Shown in pieces: positions 21,430-33,100 of a DNA stretch of 64,000 nucleotides. The notes under the pieces were generated by a model. That model was not told the origin of the DNA, did no database searches, and saw only the letters and a list, made by a program, of their open reading frames with translations. The stretch lies in assembly GCA_032718475.1 (NCBI GenBank), contig JAUCBJ010002047.1, forward strand, positions 1 to 64,000, written 5' to 3'. The DNA is from Nemertoderma westbladi (lineage: Eukaryota; Xenacoelomorpha; Nemertodermatida; Nemertodermatidae). Within the stretch, counting starts at the first letter, position 1. Every line of letters starts with the position of its first letter. A program made the position numbers and the translations under genes.

Positions 21430-23236
21430 GCTCATTCAACCTAATTGGTTTGGACCACAGAATTGGGACTGCAGAAATCAGACTCAGTTAGAGAGCCAGC
21501 AAACCCAGGACAAGCAAGCAAATCAACTATGACTGGGAGAAACTCAGAACTGGTAATGCTGTAAAGGATGCTTACACATAGAAGTTCAAAACCGCTTTGA
21601 AGCACTTCAGTCAATGGATGAAGACCAGTCCACTGATTCAATATACCAGAATATAATAACAGCCCACAAGGAATCAGCTAAGAGGCATATCCCCCAGAAA
21701 CCCAAACGAAAACAGTATGTGCCATGGCAAAACTCTGAGGTTAGTTGTAAGTGAGAAGATCTTAAGATAGCCTACAAAGTTAAAACCGAACAACCAACAA
21801 CCGAAAACATTAACAAGGTTGAGAAAGCTAAGGACGATCTGAAATTGGCCTACAACATCAGCCAGGAAAAGTACATACAGGGTAAAATTGAAGCAATTAC
21901 AACTGCTCGCATACAGCAACAATCAAGATTTACCTGGCAAACTGTAAATGAGGTATCTGGTCGGAAAATTTGTGCAAAGTGGCGCCTCAAAACCGATAGT
22001 CCTGAAGAACATGTTGGGAAGTGGAAAAATCTCTTCAGTAACTTGCTTGGGCAGCCACCAAACATCGAGATAATTGATGTTAACGACATACTGACTAACA
22101 GGGGGTTGGTATGTATATATTAAATTAAATTAAAGGAAGAACAGGAGTCTTACACCCCCAATAAAAATATAGAATCAGGACATTTAGCCCAAAATATTTC
22201 TCGACCCCTAGGGTCATCGAAGAAACAACAAACACACAAACACATTATTGTTATCACATTATGAAAGTGGAGCAAAATTCCGACATTACTGCAAATCATA
22301 AAATCTTATTTAAATTTTGTACTGTGTGTGTGCCCTAGCATTCCACCAGTTTCCCATTGGTAACATATTTACTTACCATAGGCCTATAGGGTTCCTGTGT
22401 TCTGTGGTCTGACTTCTGTTTTGGGCTAGGTGGTAACAGAGTTGATGGTGCGATTATTTTAGGTCATTGGTGCATTATAGATAGGCTTGGCTAATTCCCT
22501 GTCCAGCTGACGAGGTGTCGAGGATTAGCGCGTACTGGTCCAAGACACCGAAACGCAACCATATTTTTCACAAATTAATTATTTTTGCCTCAGTCATACC
22601 CCTTTCACGGCGACAAAATTGTCATATATTTTCTTATAGAATATAGGCTTAGCTATTGTGCAGTTATTAACGGTATCATTTAGTGCATGGCGGGTAGGCT
22701 TAGGGTTAGGGTTGCGACACATACCTGTATGTTTAGCATGTATTTATATTTGTTTTGTGTTTGTGTGTTTGTTGTTTCTTCGATGACCCTAGGGGTCGAG
22801 AAATATTTTGGGCTAAATGTCCTGATTCTATATTTTTATTGGGGGTGTAAGACTCCTGTTCTTCCTTTAATTTAATTTAATATATACCAAACATCGAGGT
22901 CAGCCCTACAAGGAAAATATATGACAAGACACTACCTATAGAAACAGGGGACTTCACACCTGCTGAACTCCAAAGAAGCATTAAAAGCATGTCCAATAAT
23001 AAAGCGAGTGGATTAGATGAAATCCCAGCGGAGGTATGGAAAACCAGAGTGCTAAACAGACCATTATTGAATGTTTGCAACTGCATGTTAAAAGGGGAAA
23101 AGCCACCACCAATTTGGACTAAAGGTCAACTAAAGACTCTCCCCAAGAAAGGAGACATCATCATACCAACAAACTATCATGGGATCTGTCTGGTTGTGGT
23201 AGCTGCCAAAATATGCAATAAAATGATTCTATTGTA
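21430..23236 (+). pseudogene. LINE-C ORF2, linker and RT fingers
   Basis: A degenerate coding region with several stops. Readable blocks are KRHIPQKPKRKQYVPWQ near 21690, GRKICAKWRLKTDSPEEHVG near 21960 and, after the foldback element, ETGDFTPAELQRSIKSMSNN and KASGLDEIPAEVWK near 22940-23040. It ends TLPKKGD ... AAKICNKMIL, where Gypsy-2 enters at 23233. These are the linker and RT fingers of an APE-type LINE related to LINE-A. Confidence 0.7.
22108..22888. mobile_element. Non-autonomous foldback/MITE-like element with ~132-bp TIRs
   Basis: Bases 22108-22243 and 22757-22888 are inverted repeats of about 132 bp, differing mainly by a 4-bp gap near the tip. They start GGTAT(GTAT)ATATTAAATT and contain the inner palindrome GACCCCTAGGGTC. 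The 513-bp core has no coding capacity. A 13-bp word, ACCAAACATCGAG, occurs at 22057-22069 and at 22886-22898 and may mark a target duplication; that would leave 38 bp outside the left TIR. It interrupts LINE-C. Confidence 0.75.
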
Positions 23237-23491
23237 GCGGAGCACCATGGGCAGGAACTTATACTGATATACCAACGCAATAATCTCGATGACTGCATGG
23301 CTCGCCCCAAAAGACAGTCAGACGTGGTACCGTAGTAGGCCCACTTCGACTTACTGTTATTACACCTGTGCACTGTCAGACTGTAATAAATACGACCTCT
23401 GAATTGCCGAATTATAATGATATAATTGTTGTATGTATTTCGCTGTTAACAAAGTGGGACTCTAGGGATACGGATCCGTAGCGTACCTACA
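23233..23491 (+). repeat. Gypsy-2 5' LTR
   Basis: Begins TGTAGCGGAGCACC and ends GTACCTACA. AATAAA occurs inside (near 23390). CTAT is duplicated outside. Confidence 0.9.
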
Positions 23492-23492
23492 T

Positions 23493-23507
23493 TGGTGACC
23501 CGGCGAC
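23493..23507 (+). promoter_or_regulatory. Gypsy-2 primer binding site
   Basis: TGGTGACCCGGCGAC starts one base after the LTR. It is largely complementary to the 3' end of animal tRNA-Trp (which ends GGGGTCACCA). Gypsy-1 uses the same PBS type. Confidence 0.6.
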
Positions 23508-23586
23508 TCGAGCCTACCATACGAGCATGTACGACAGTACAGCAGTACGACTACAACAGCACGAAGGACGAACGTGAACCGGAATC

Positions 23587-24246
23587 ATGGCCGAAAACAA
23601 CACCGTCACATTGAAACTTCCAAGTTTCTGGCCTCTGGAACCCAACGTGTGGTTCCTCCAGGCAGAGGCTCAGTTCGACACACGTGGCATCACAGTAGAC
23701 GAAACGCAGTACTATTACATAGTCGCTGCACTCGACCAGAATGTGGCCAGTCGGATGGTAGCAACCATCTCTAACCCACCTACAACAGGTAAATACGAAT
23801 TTCTCAAAGCCGTACTCCTCCACTCATACAGCCTGACGCCCAACCAAAAGGCTTCCAAACTGCTGAAACTCCCAGGCCTTGGAGATCAAAAGCCAACGGA
23901 ACTACTCGACCACATGCTAACTTTGCACGGCAACAACCCCGTCGACGACCTGTTCCTCCAGCTGTTCCATCAACAGCTACCCGACAGTGTCTGAGTAACG
24001 GTGTCAGCACTTAAACTCACTGACTCGCGCGAACTCGCAGAGGCTGCTGACGCCGTCATGGAAGCGAGAGCTCAGCAAACCCCGACGTTCGGAGTTAGCC
24101 GCCCACCTCGCCGTGATAAACCGCCACCGAGGTTGGCCAACACCAGTGACTCTACTTTATGTTGGTACCACGCTAAGTACGGCACCAAAGCAAAGAACTG
24201 CTGGGGACCATGTACGTTCTCGGGAAATGACCCGACCAGCCACTAG
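23587..24246 (+). pseudogene. Gypsy-2 gag
   Basis: The gag polyprotein starts MAENNTVTLKLPSFWPLEPN and includes WFLQAEAQFDTRGIT and KLLKLPGLGDQKPTELLDHM, both shared in pattern with the Gypsy-1 gag. An in-frame TGA at 23992-23994 interrupts it; the same frame goes on from 23995 to a Cys/His nucleocapsid motif (LCWYHAKYGTKAKNCWGPC) and stops at 24246. Length (about 219 codons) fits CsRn1-like gag. It is broken only by the one stop. Confidence 0.75.
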
Positions 24247-24248
24247 CG

Positions 24249-27018
24249 GTGACGAGTTGCGCTGGTCTGAGCGGCATCAGTCACCTCCTCTACGTCTGGG
24301 ACCGGAACGCCGGCCTATGGTTCCTCGTAGACTCTGGGGCCGAAGTCAGTGTTTTTCCCGCTTCCTCCCGAGACAGGTGTCCCCCCATAGCCACACCGAT
24401 TGACCCACTGGTTGCCGCGAATGGCAGCACAATATGTACTTATGGAACTCGGGATATTCCACTGAACATAAACCTCGGCTGGATGAACTGGAAGTTCACC
24501 CTCGCAGACATCTCACAACCAATTCTCGGCGCGGATTTCTTTCGCGGATTTCTTTAGCAAGAACGGTCTGCTCATCGACATCCACGGCCAATGACTCATT
24601 GATGCGGAAACCTTTGCCAGTATTCTGGCACGTCTTGCCGATACGACTGCCCCCAGTCTCCACACTGTCGACCAGTCCAACAACATATACAGGTAACTCC
24701 TTTCCGGGTATCCTGCTCTCACCAAGCCGTGTTTCTCCCAACCAACAACTAAACACGGCATCAAACACCATATACCCACGAAAGGACCGCCCAAAGAGGA
24801 CATCCCAAAGACCCCAAGACTCAATGCCGCTCAGTCCTTCCAGAGACTCATGGATGATGTCTGTCGGGGCCTTCAGTTTGCATTCGTTTATCTGGACGAC
24901 ATACTAGTCGCGAGTTCGAACCCCGAAGAACACCTCGAACACCTCCGGCTGCTGTTCGATCGCCTCGCTTCACACGGACTCATCATCAACATGATGAAGT
25001 GCGTATTCGGTGTCCCTACACTCACTTTCCTGGGCCACCGAATATCCATCGCCGGCATTGAACCCATTCCAGAGAAGGTTGAGGCCATCTCTAGTTTTCC
25101 CCACACTTCCAATAAGAAAGGCCTCCAACAATTCCTTGGCATGATAAACTTCTATCATAGGTTTATCCCACATGCCGCTGAGTTGCTTCACCCACTCCAC
25201 AACGCACTCGTTTCCACTACAAGGTCCCTCATGTGGACCCCACCATGGAGAAAGCGTTCAATAATGCCAAGTCCGCATTGCCTTCCGCCACTCTCCTCGT
25301 CCACCCAAGCCACACCGCTGCCACTAACCTCACCGTTGACACCTCCAACAAGGCGGTTGGTGGTGTCCTGGAACAGTTTCTCAATGGCTCCTGGAAACCC
25401 GTTTCTTTCTTCTCCGTGAAGTTGCATCCCGCCGAAACCCGATACAGCACTTTCGACCGCGAACTCCTCGCACTGTATCTGGGGATTAGGCACTTCCAAT
25501 ACTTTCTCGAGGGACGTAACTTTCACATTTACACAGATCACAAACCCCCCACCTTCGCGTTTCGTAGCGTCTCCGAGTGGTGGTCGCCACAACAACAGTG
25601 CCATTTCGCTTTCGTGTCGGAATTCACCACCGATGTCCGGCACATCAAAGTTAAACTTCGTCGCCAATGCCCTCTCACGAGTAGAAACAGCAAACCAACC
25701 TGAACTCAACATGACACTCTCAGACCCATACATAGACTACGCCGCACTGTCCCAAGACCAACACCTTGATCCTGGAGTTCAGTCATACCACACCGCTATA
25801 ACCAACCTCATCGTCCAAGACATCCCTTTTGGAAACGGTGCGTTCACCATTCTCTGTGATGTTTTGACTACCAACCCACGATTGATTATTCCAGAACAGT
25901 GGCGACGCAGAGTCTTTGACTCAATACATGGCCTGTCCCATCCTTCCATCCGGTCGTCACGTCAAAACATCGCCAAACGATTTATTTGGTATGGCTTACA
26001 CTGCGATGTTGGGAAGTGGGCAAAGGCGTGCGTAGGCTGCCAACAAGGTAAAATTCAACGACACACATCGGCCCCCTTGGAGAAATTCGACCTCCCAGAT
26101 CACCGATTCGAGAAGATCAATGTCGACATCGTGGGTCCCCGTCCCCCTTCCCAAGGCACAACTTACTTGTTCACTATCGTGGATAGGTTCACCCGGTGGC
26201 CTGCGAACATCCCACTGGCCGACGCCACCAGCGCCTCATGCGCCCGCGCTCTACTCTCACATTGGGTGGCCCATTACGGAGTCCCTTCAAACATTACGTC
26301 AGACAGTGGCAGCCAGTTTACATCCAAACTGTGGACCTCTCTCAACGAGTTGCTCGGTTCGCAGTCCCACCACACAACCGCCTACCACCCCCAGTACAAT
26401 GGCATAGTGGAACGCTTCCACTGGCAGCTTAAGGCGTCCCTTAAAGCTCGTCTTCACGGCCGAAACTGGGTGGATGAACTCCCTCTAGTTCTTTTGGGAA
26501 TACGAAATACTCCCAAAGAAGAACTCGGCTGCACAGCGGCCGAGCTACTCTACAGGACTACCATCCGACTACCATGTGACTTCTTTCCTTCCAGTGGCCC
26601 AACAGATGACCCTCACACCAGCCCCAGTGAGTTCATCACCAGCCTTCGACAGACCATGTGTCAACTCCGCGCGACTCCGACCACCCACCACGGATCCCGC
26701 CAGTTTTACCTCCCTATGGATCTGCAGCATACGGACTTCGTTTTCGTACGTCACGACGCGCACAAGGGACCCCTGCAGTGTCAGTACGACGGCCCCTTCA
26801 AGGTTCTAGAATGGGCAGAAAAATATTTCTCCCTGTCTGTCAATGGCCGAACCACCAACGTTTCAGTCGATCGTATGAAACCAGCTTTCACTGATGACCC
26901 TCCAACCCTACCCACCCCCCCCCCCCCCAATCCTAACACCCCACCATGTGTACCCAAACAAAACGAACAGCGACACGTATGGCCCAACTCGTTCCAGGCG
27001 CATTTCGAAACCACCTAG
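24249..27018 (+). pseudogene. Gypsy-2 pol: protease, RT, RNase H, integrase
   Basis: Protease: FLVDSGAEVSVFPAS near 24325. At about 24527-24555 a 13-bp tandem duplication (CGCGGATTTCTTT) shifts the frame. RT is damaged: the fingers and motif A region are largely deleted near 24780-24810, while FVYLDDILV (24886), GHRIS and the thumb FLGMINFYHRF are present. A further frameshift near 25230 precedes RNase H (LTVDTSNKAVGG, FDRELLALYL, IYTDHKP). The integrase is open from 25633 to 27018: H-H-C-C (HGLSHPSIR ... CVGCQ), NVDIVGP, TSDSGSQF and NGIVERFHWQLK for D, D, E. The C-terminus is proline-rich. The deletion in the polymerase domain makes it inactive. Confidence 0.85.
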
Positions 27019-27078
27019 GCACTACACGGGAACTCAAATACCTTGGGTCTATCACTAGGGGGGGGGGGGGGGGGGTAG

Positions 27079-27323
27079 TGTAGCGGAGCACCATGGACGG
27101 GAACTTATACCCATGCGAGAATCTCGATGACTGCATGGTTCGCCCCAAAAGACAGTTAGTAACGTAGTAGGCCCACTTCGACTTAATGTTATTACAGCTG
27201 TGCACTGTCAGACTGTAATAAATACGACCTCTGAATTGCCGAATTATAATGATATAATTGTTGTATGCATTTTGCTGTTAACAAAGTGGGACGCTAGGGA
27301 TACGGATCCGTAGCACACCTACA
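27079..27323 (+). repeat. Gypsy-2 3' LTR
   Basis: Begins TGTAGCGGAGCACC and ends ACACCTACA, then CTAT. Preceded by a run of about 18 G at 27058-27075 that acts as or replaces the polypurine tract. Confidence 0.9.
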
Positions 27324-28520
27324 CTATATAGGATTAGGCCTCACATAGAGAAACTACTGCGTAAGATCCAAAACGGATTTCGACCAAGTAGATCAACAAT
27401 ATCTCAGATGCTTGCACTACGGAGACAGATTGATGGAATTAAGTCAAAGAATCCCCCCGCAGTCATGACTTTTGTGGACTTCAAGAAGGCATTCGACTCC
27501 ATCCATAGAGGTAAAATGCTTGAAATCCTAAGAGCTTATGGAATACCAGAAGTAATTGTTGCTGGCAATGGATTGTTATATTGTGACACAGAAGCGTAGG
27601 TACTCTCACCAGATGGTGAAACTGAGTTTTTCTCAATCCAGGCTGGCGTACTGCAAGGTGACACATTAGCACCATTACTATTTGTAATTGTGCTTGATTA
27701 CGCAATGAGGATGGCCACAAAGGGTGAAGATCTGCGATTCACACTTCAAGAACGCAGAAGTAGTAGATATCCGGCAACTACAGTCACAGACACCGACTTT
27801 GCAGATGACATTGCCCGCCTCTCTAATACGCTAGCAGATGCACAGCTTCAACTGAATAAAGTGGAGAAGGCTGCTAAGGAGGTTGGATTGCATATAAATG
27901 CTAGCAAGACCGAATTCATGACCTTTAATGTTGATGGAAACTTGACAACCGTTGATCATAATCAACTAAGGAAGGTCGATGACTTACAAAGGACAAAAAG
28001 GACATAGAAGTTAGGAAAGCAAAGGCTTGGGTAGCTCTATCAAAAATGGATACCATCTGGAAATCAGATCTCTCCAGGCACCTGAAGACTAAGATCTTTC
28101 GAGCCACAGTGGAAAGTGTATTTTTATACGGGGGTGAGACCTGGACACTGACTAAATCACTTGAACTTAACAAATTGATGGTTGCTACACAAGACTACTA
28201 AGGGCAGCCCAAAACATCAGCTGGAGACAACACATGACAAACACCGAGTTTTATGGTACAATACCGCCTGTATCAACCACCCTCCGTGAACGCAGATTAA
28301 GATTCAGTGGGCACTGCTGGCGAAGTAAAGACGAGGTCATACCAGATTTAATTTTCTGGCAACCAACTCATGGGAAGTGTAGTCATGGACGACCAGCCAT
28401 AACATATATAGATCAACTTGAAAGGGAAACTGACTGGACTTGGGAGAAACGAAATTGCGACAACTATGGAGAATCGGGAAGCCTGGAAGGATCTCATTTC
28501 CACTGTCCGAGTTCGCTCGA
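27324..28520 (+). pseudogene. LINE-C ORF2, RT palm/thumb and C-terminus
   Basis: Continues the RT after Gypsy-2: QNGFRPSRSTISQMLALRRQ, TFVDFKKAFDS (motif A), GVLQGDTLAPLLFVIVLDYA (motif B) and the catalytic FADDIARLS near 27800. Stops at 27597 and 28004 and later frame changes make it inactive. The C-terminal RRLRFSGHCWRSKDEVIPDL block resembles the same region of LINE-A (FAGHCFRREDQPVHNL). Confidence 0.75.
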
Positions 28521-28540
28521 CCTAGTAGTAGTAGTAGTAA

Positions 28541-29590
28541 TCACAGGTGTTGCTTGAGTTTGGGATACTGTAGAATGGCTGCTGACAACTATACAGGCGC
28601 AGTTAGTGGTTGGTGGTGGGAGGATTATGTGGAAGGATTTCATTGTAATAAACTAAACTGTCCAACACTACCAACCGGTTTAGCAGAGAATTTCTACCCC
28701 CCTAAAAATTCACCCCCTGGTTAAAATCCCTAGTTTTCACCCCCCCCCCCCCCCCGGTTAGAATTTACTTTTTTTTTTAATTTTAATTTTTTTATTTTAA
28801 CTGGGGGTGAAACTACTCTGGGTGATTTTTTACTATTGAAGAATACCATACTGATATTAAAGAGTGAAATATTGGAATTTGAGCCGAATCAGATATGCCA
28901 GTAAATGTACCTACTGTGTCGAAGTTGCATGTTTCCCCTATTAATTGCCAATTTCTGACCATAATTATTAGTTATTATCTTATGTCAGCTATCTCACAAA
29001 CTACATTGTTACTAACAATGTGAGTTAGGAGATGCTGAAAAATCGAATGTCATGCAACAGAGGTCAGTGAATATTATAATCCCCTTATTCCTATGAGTTA
29101 TATGTTAGTGTAGCTAAATACATTGTACTAAGGGGGAATTACTCTTGTATACAAGGAATGTGTATTACAGATGAATATGGATCGCTTGAGGAGAGAGGAT
29201 TAAGTTATATTATTCTCTACATGTTCATCATCATTCCTCATAAAAAAAAATCCATAAGCTTCTTATTACAGGTTCTGTTGCTTCTCATAACTACAGGAAT
29301 ATAATGCTGTAAAACACGGATACAATATTATACAAATCGTAATGCTCTTAAATTTAATTTAATTATTCGACTTGGTGGTTCCAACTTCTGGGTTATTGTA
29401 CCCGGTAGGCCTATATCCCATTCAGGGTACTTAGCCTTATGGCAGTCCCTGAAATGGTGAAGGCATTATTATGCCTATTACTTTTGACACTACAAGTCAA
29501 TAGATTTGCAGCTTCAAGTGTTGCTAACCAGGAAATATCAGAAGATCTAGAAGTGAAGAGAAGAGTTACTGGTTAGTTATATATTGTGCT
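28541..29590. other. About 1 kb with no recognised feature
   Basis: No gene is supported. It contains a run of C (28739-28755), a T-rich stretch and AT-rich sequence before the 60-bp repeat array. Confidence 0.6.
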
Positions 29591-29950
29591 GATATTTATT
29601 ATTGATGTGAGTATAAAATAAAGCTACAATTCCCAATAAATATTGTGTGAGTTATTTATTATTGATGTGAGTATAAAATAAAGCTACAATTCCCAATAAA
29701 TATTGTGCGAGTTATTTATTATTGATGTGAGTATAAAATAAAGCTACAATTCCCAATAAATATTGTGTAAGTTATTTATTATTGATGTGAGTATAAAATA
29801 AAGCTACAATTCCCAATAAATATTGTGTGAGTTATTTATTATTGATGTGAGTATAAAATAAAACTACAATTCCCAATAAATATTGTGTAAGTTATTTATT
29901 ATTGATGTGAGTATAAAATAAAGCTACAATTCCCAATAAATATTGTGCTG
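29591..29950 (+). repeat. 60-bp tandem repeat, six copies (left of LINE-D)
   Basis: The unit contains ATTGATGTGAGTATAAAATA, AAGCTACAATTCCCAATAAA and TATTGTG, with exactly 60-bp period and only a few base changes between copies. The same unit recurs at 34182-34484 on the other side of the RLE-type LINE. Each unit holds an AATAAA word. Confidence 0.95.
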
Positions 29951-30124
29951 ATATTTATTATTTTAGTGAATTTAATAGTAAATGTGAGTACTGCAGTCTT
30001 TTAAATATATTTTCCAATTCTGAAAACTGAAATTATTTAATAATAAATATTTATAAATGCAATTGTAACCAAATATTTATTATTTTGTTGATGAGTTCAG
30101 TTTCGTGACCGCGAGTCTCTCTCC

Positions 30125-33100
30125 TTGGATGGTTTGTCTGGATCGATCGGTTTGTCTATTCGGTCAGTTATGTCTCAGGGCTCAGGGCAGTCGTCGTCCC
30201 AACGGTGCTGTCAGTGTGGGATCCGCGCTTGTACCACTTCTAGTCGTTGTCGTTGTGTCCGTGCCGGGCAACCCTGCACCAGCTGCTCGCCTTTGTCTGT
30301 TGGCAATTGCCTGAACCCGCATCTCATATCGGGGGCCTCCATTAGTCCCGTAGTGGATGACACTCTGCTGCATAAATCCACTGGCGACAACTCGGATGGG
30401 GATAGCTCGGATACTGATTCGTTTTCGAGTGCGATAACGCAGATAACTCAGATTCCCCGAGTCGTCGACACCGTTTTTCCTCCGTTATCTTTGCCTGGGA
30501 GTGCGAGTTCTCCTCCTTTCCCTACCACTGTGGAGCTTTTGGAGTCGGCCTTCGGTGGCCAGTGGTTAAACTCTCCTGGCTCTTCCACCGATCCGTATTG
30601 GGAGGCCAATTATTCCCGCCTCACCTGCCTTACTTGTTGCCAGTATATTGTGCCGGGTGGCAATGTGGGACGCAAAATCGCCGACTTAGTCGCTCGCGAG
30701 CTGGTATTTCTGACGGACGGTATCCACCCCTCGGAACGATCACTCTGTTGCGTGGCTACCATATTCCAGCGAGACCCAGACGTGACAAAAAGTGCGGATA
30801 TTCGGCGTACTATGCTGCGCCGGATTGGCATGTGGGAGCGAGAGGAGTATAAGCAGCTGGTGGTGGAGGCGGAGCGCTGCAGCTCCAAGTTCGCTAAGTC
30901 CCGGGGATCGGCAAAAGTAAACCCGGGTCGGTTGTATAATCGGAAAATACTGGTGGGACAGAATCGGGCGGCAGTTCGTCTCATTACCGAGAGGGACAGT
31001 GGTGGAATTTTAGACCCCAATTCCCAGGCAGAGGGGCGAGCACCTGGGATTACCGTACGTGAGGTTCTGGCGGAAAAACATCCCCCTCAGATGCAGGTTT
31101 CGCCGGACGCGTTTGAACCCTGTGACGACCTACCAGCCTTCGAGGATGTCGACATTACTGGTCAGCACGTCCTCAAGGTTACTCGAGTGCTACGTGGTGG
31201 AGCTGGTCCGATCGGCGGAGACGCCGAATTATGGAGTGCGTTGCTTACCCGCTACGAGGCGCACAGCTCCCGCCTCAGGGAGGCCGTCGCCGGGTTGGCT
31301 CGACGCCTCGCCAACTCGGTGGTACCTTGGGGCGAGATCCGTGCGCTGCGTGCCTGTCGCCTCGTCGCAATTGACAAGGAACCCGGTGTCCGCCCCATCG
31401 GCATTGGGGAGGTCCTGTACCGGTTGCTGACTAACTGCCTCACAGCCGCCACCAAGATGGATTTCATCGTGGAATGCGGGGCGGATCAACTCTGTGCGGG
31501 TGTTAAGGCGGGTGTCGAGGGCGCCGTCCATGCGATGGCTTCATTGTATGAGGACGACTCCACCGAGGGGATGCTCCTCGTAGACGCCTCTAATGCCTTT
31601 AACAGTTTGAGTCGCCCCGTGGCCCTGTGGAATGCGCGGGTCTACTGGCACCGGTGTTCCCGTTACCTCTTTAATGCATACAACGGCCATGCTGCTCTCT
31701 TCTTACAAGGGTCTGATGTACCGCTCTGGAGCAGGGAAGGGTACACCCAGGGCGACCCGGCCGCCATGCTTGGGTATGGCTGTGGGACCCTTCCCATGAT
31801 ACGGAGGCTACGGGACATCCGGATACCTGAGTGTCCTGGCAACCCGCCGTCGTCCCTACCTGGCATCCCTTCGTCGACCCTGCCTGGTAACCTGCCGTCG
31901 ACCCTGCACGGCGACTCGCCATCGACCGTACCCTGCAACTCGCTGTCGACACTATCCGGTAACTCGCCGTTGACCTTACCCGGCAACCCGCAGTCGACCC
32001 TACCCGGCAACCCGCCGTCGACCCTACCCGACAACCCGCCGTCGACCCTACCCGGCAACCCGCCGTTGACCCTATCCGGCAACCCGCCGTCGACCCTATC
32101 CGGTAACCCGCCGTTGATCCTACCTGGCAACCCGCCGTCGACCCTACCCGGCATCCCGCCGTCGACCCTACCCGGCAACCCGCTGTTGACCCTACCCGGC
32201 AACCCGCCATCGTCCCTGCTTGGCGACCCGCCGTCTACCTTACCCGATAACCCGCCGTCGACCCTACCCGGCAACCCGCCGTCGACCCTACCCGGCAATC
32301 TGCCGTCGACCCTGCCTGGGGACCCGCTGTCAACCCTACCCGGCAACCCGCCGTCGTCCCTGCTTGGCGACCCGCCGTCTACCTTACCCGATAACCCGTC
32401 ATTGACCCTACCTGGCAACCCGCCGTCGACCCTACCCGGAAATCCGCCGTCGACCCTGCCTGGCGACCCGCCGTCAACCCTACCCGGCAACCCGCCATCG
32501 ACCCCGCCTGGCGACCCAACACCGCACCACCAAAGACAGTGCTGGTATGCCGATGATGCCTCATCTGCTGGTTCCCTCGCTGGTGTGCTCCGTTGGTGGG
32601 AGGAGTTGCTCCTCAGTGGACCCCGAATTGGGTACAACCCGGAGCCCACCAAGTCCTACTTGGTGGTGAAACCGGCGTATGTTGAGCAGGCACACGAGAT
32701 GTTTGGGAGGTCGGGCGTTCGGATCGTCTCCGGTCACAGGTTTCTGGGCGGTTATGTTGGTGATTCCCAGGGGCTGCGGGGTTTCATCGCGGAGAAAGTT
32801 GCGGGGTGGGTCTACAGTATCGGTAGATTGGCGGAGGTGGCCGAGGATTATCCCCAGACCGCTCATACGGGAATGTCCCGCTGCTTACAAGCGGAGTGGG
32901 ACTTCCTGCTCCGGGTGGTTGAAATCGACGATGAGGATTTGGCTCCGATCCGGGAGGCGCTGCAGCACAGTTACATCCCGGCATTGTTCGGGATACCCCT
33001 CGGTGCTGTTGACGAAGACTTGGTTCTTTTGCCAGTCCGACACGGTGGGATCGGGATTCGGGACCCGTTAATGCGACGGTGCCACGCTAGAGAGGCGTCG

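Larger units (their letters stand above)
23233..27323 (+). mobile_element. Gypsy-2: CsRn1-like Gypsy retrotransposon in LINE-C
   Basis: A complete LTR-LTR element: 5' LTR 23233-23491, tRNA-Trp-type PBS at 23493, gag, pol and 3' LTR 27079-27323. A 4-bp target duplication CTAT lies at 23229-23232 and 27324-27327. The LTRs differ by several substitutions and gaps (259 versus 245 bp), so it is older than Gypsy-1. A run of about 18 G precedes the 3' LTR. Coding regions carry stops, a 13-bp duplication and a deletion in RT. Confidence 0.9.
21430..28540 (+). mobile_element. LINE-C: APE-type LINE interrupted by a foldback element and Gypsy-2
   Basis: One 5'-truncated LINE copy is spread over 21430-22107, 22889-23232 and 27324-28540 on the plus strand. 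It ends in a (TAG)n tail at 28521-28540, the same tail type as LINE-A. The pieces join in order across both insertions: the RT fingers run up to 23232 and continue at 27324 after removal of Gypsy-2 and one CTAT. Confidence 0.8.

Noticed and set aside
29591-29950. CRISPR-like regular array
   Set aside because: Whole 60-bp units repeat without unique spacers; this is a eukaryotic tandem repeat.
31663-32652. Long minus-strand ORF rich in GGLPGRVD repeats
   Set aside because: It is the antisense of the 24-bp coding minisatellite. The plus strand has the full RT and endonuclease motifs and the antisense frame has none.
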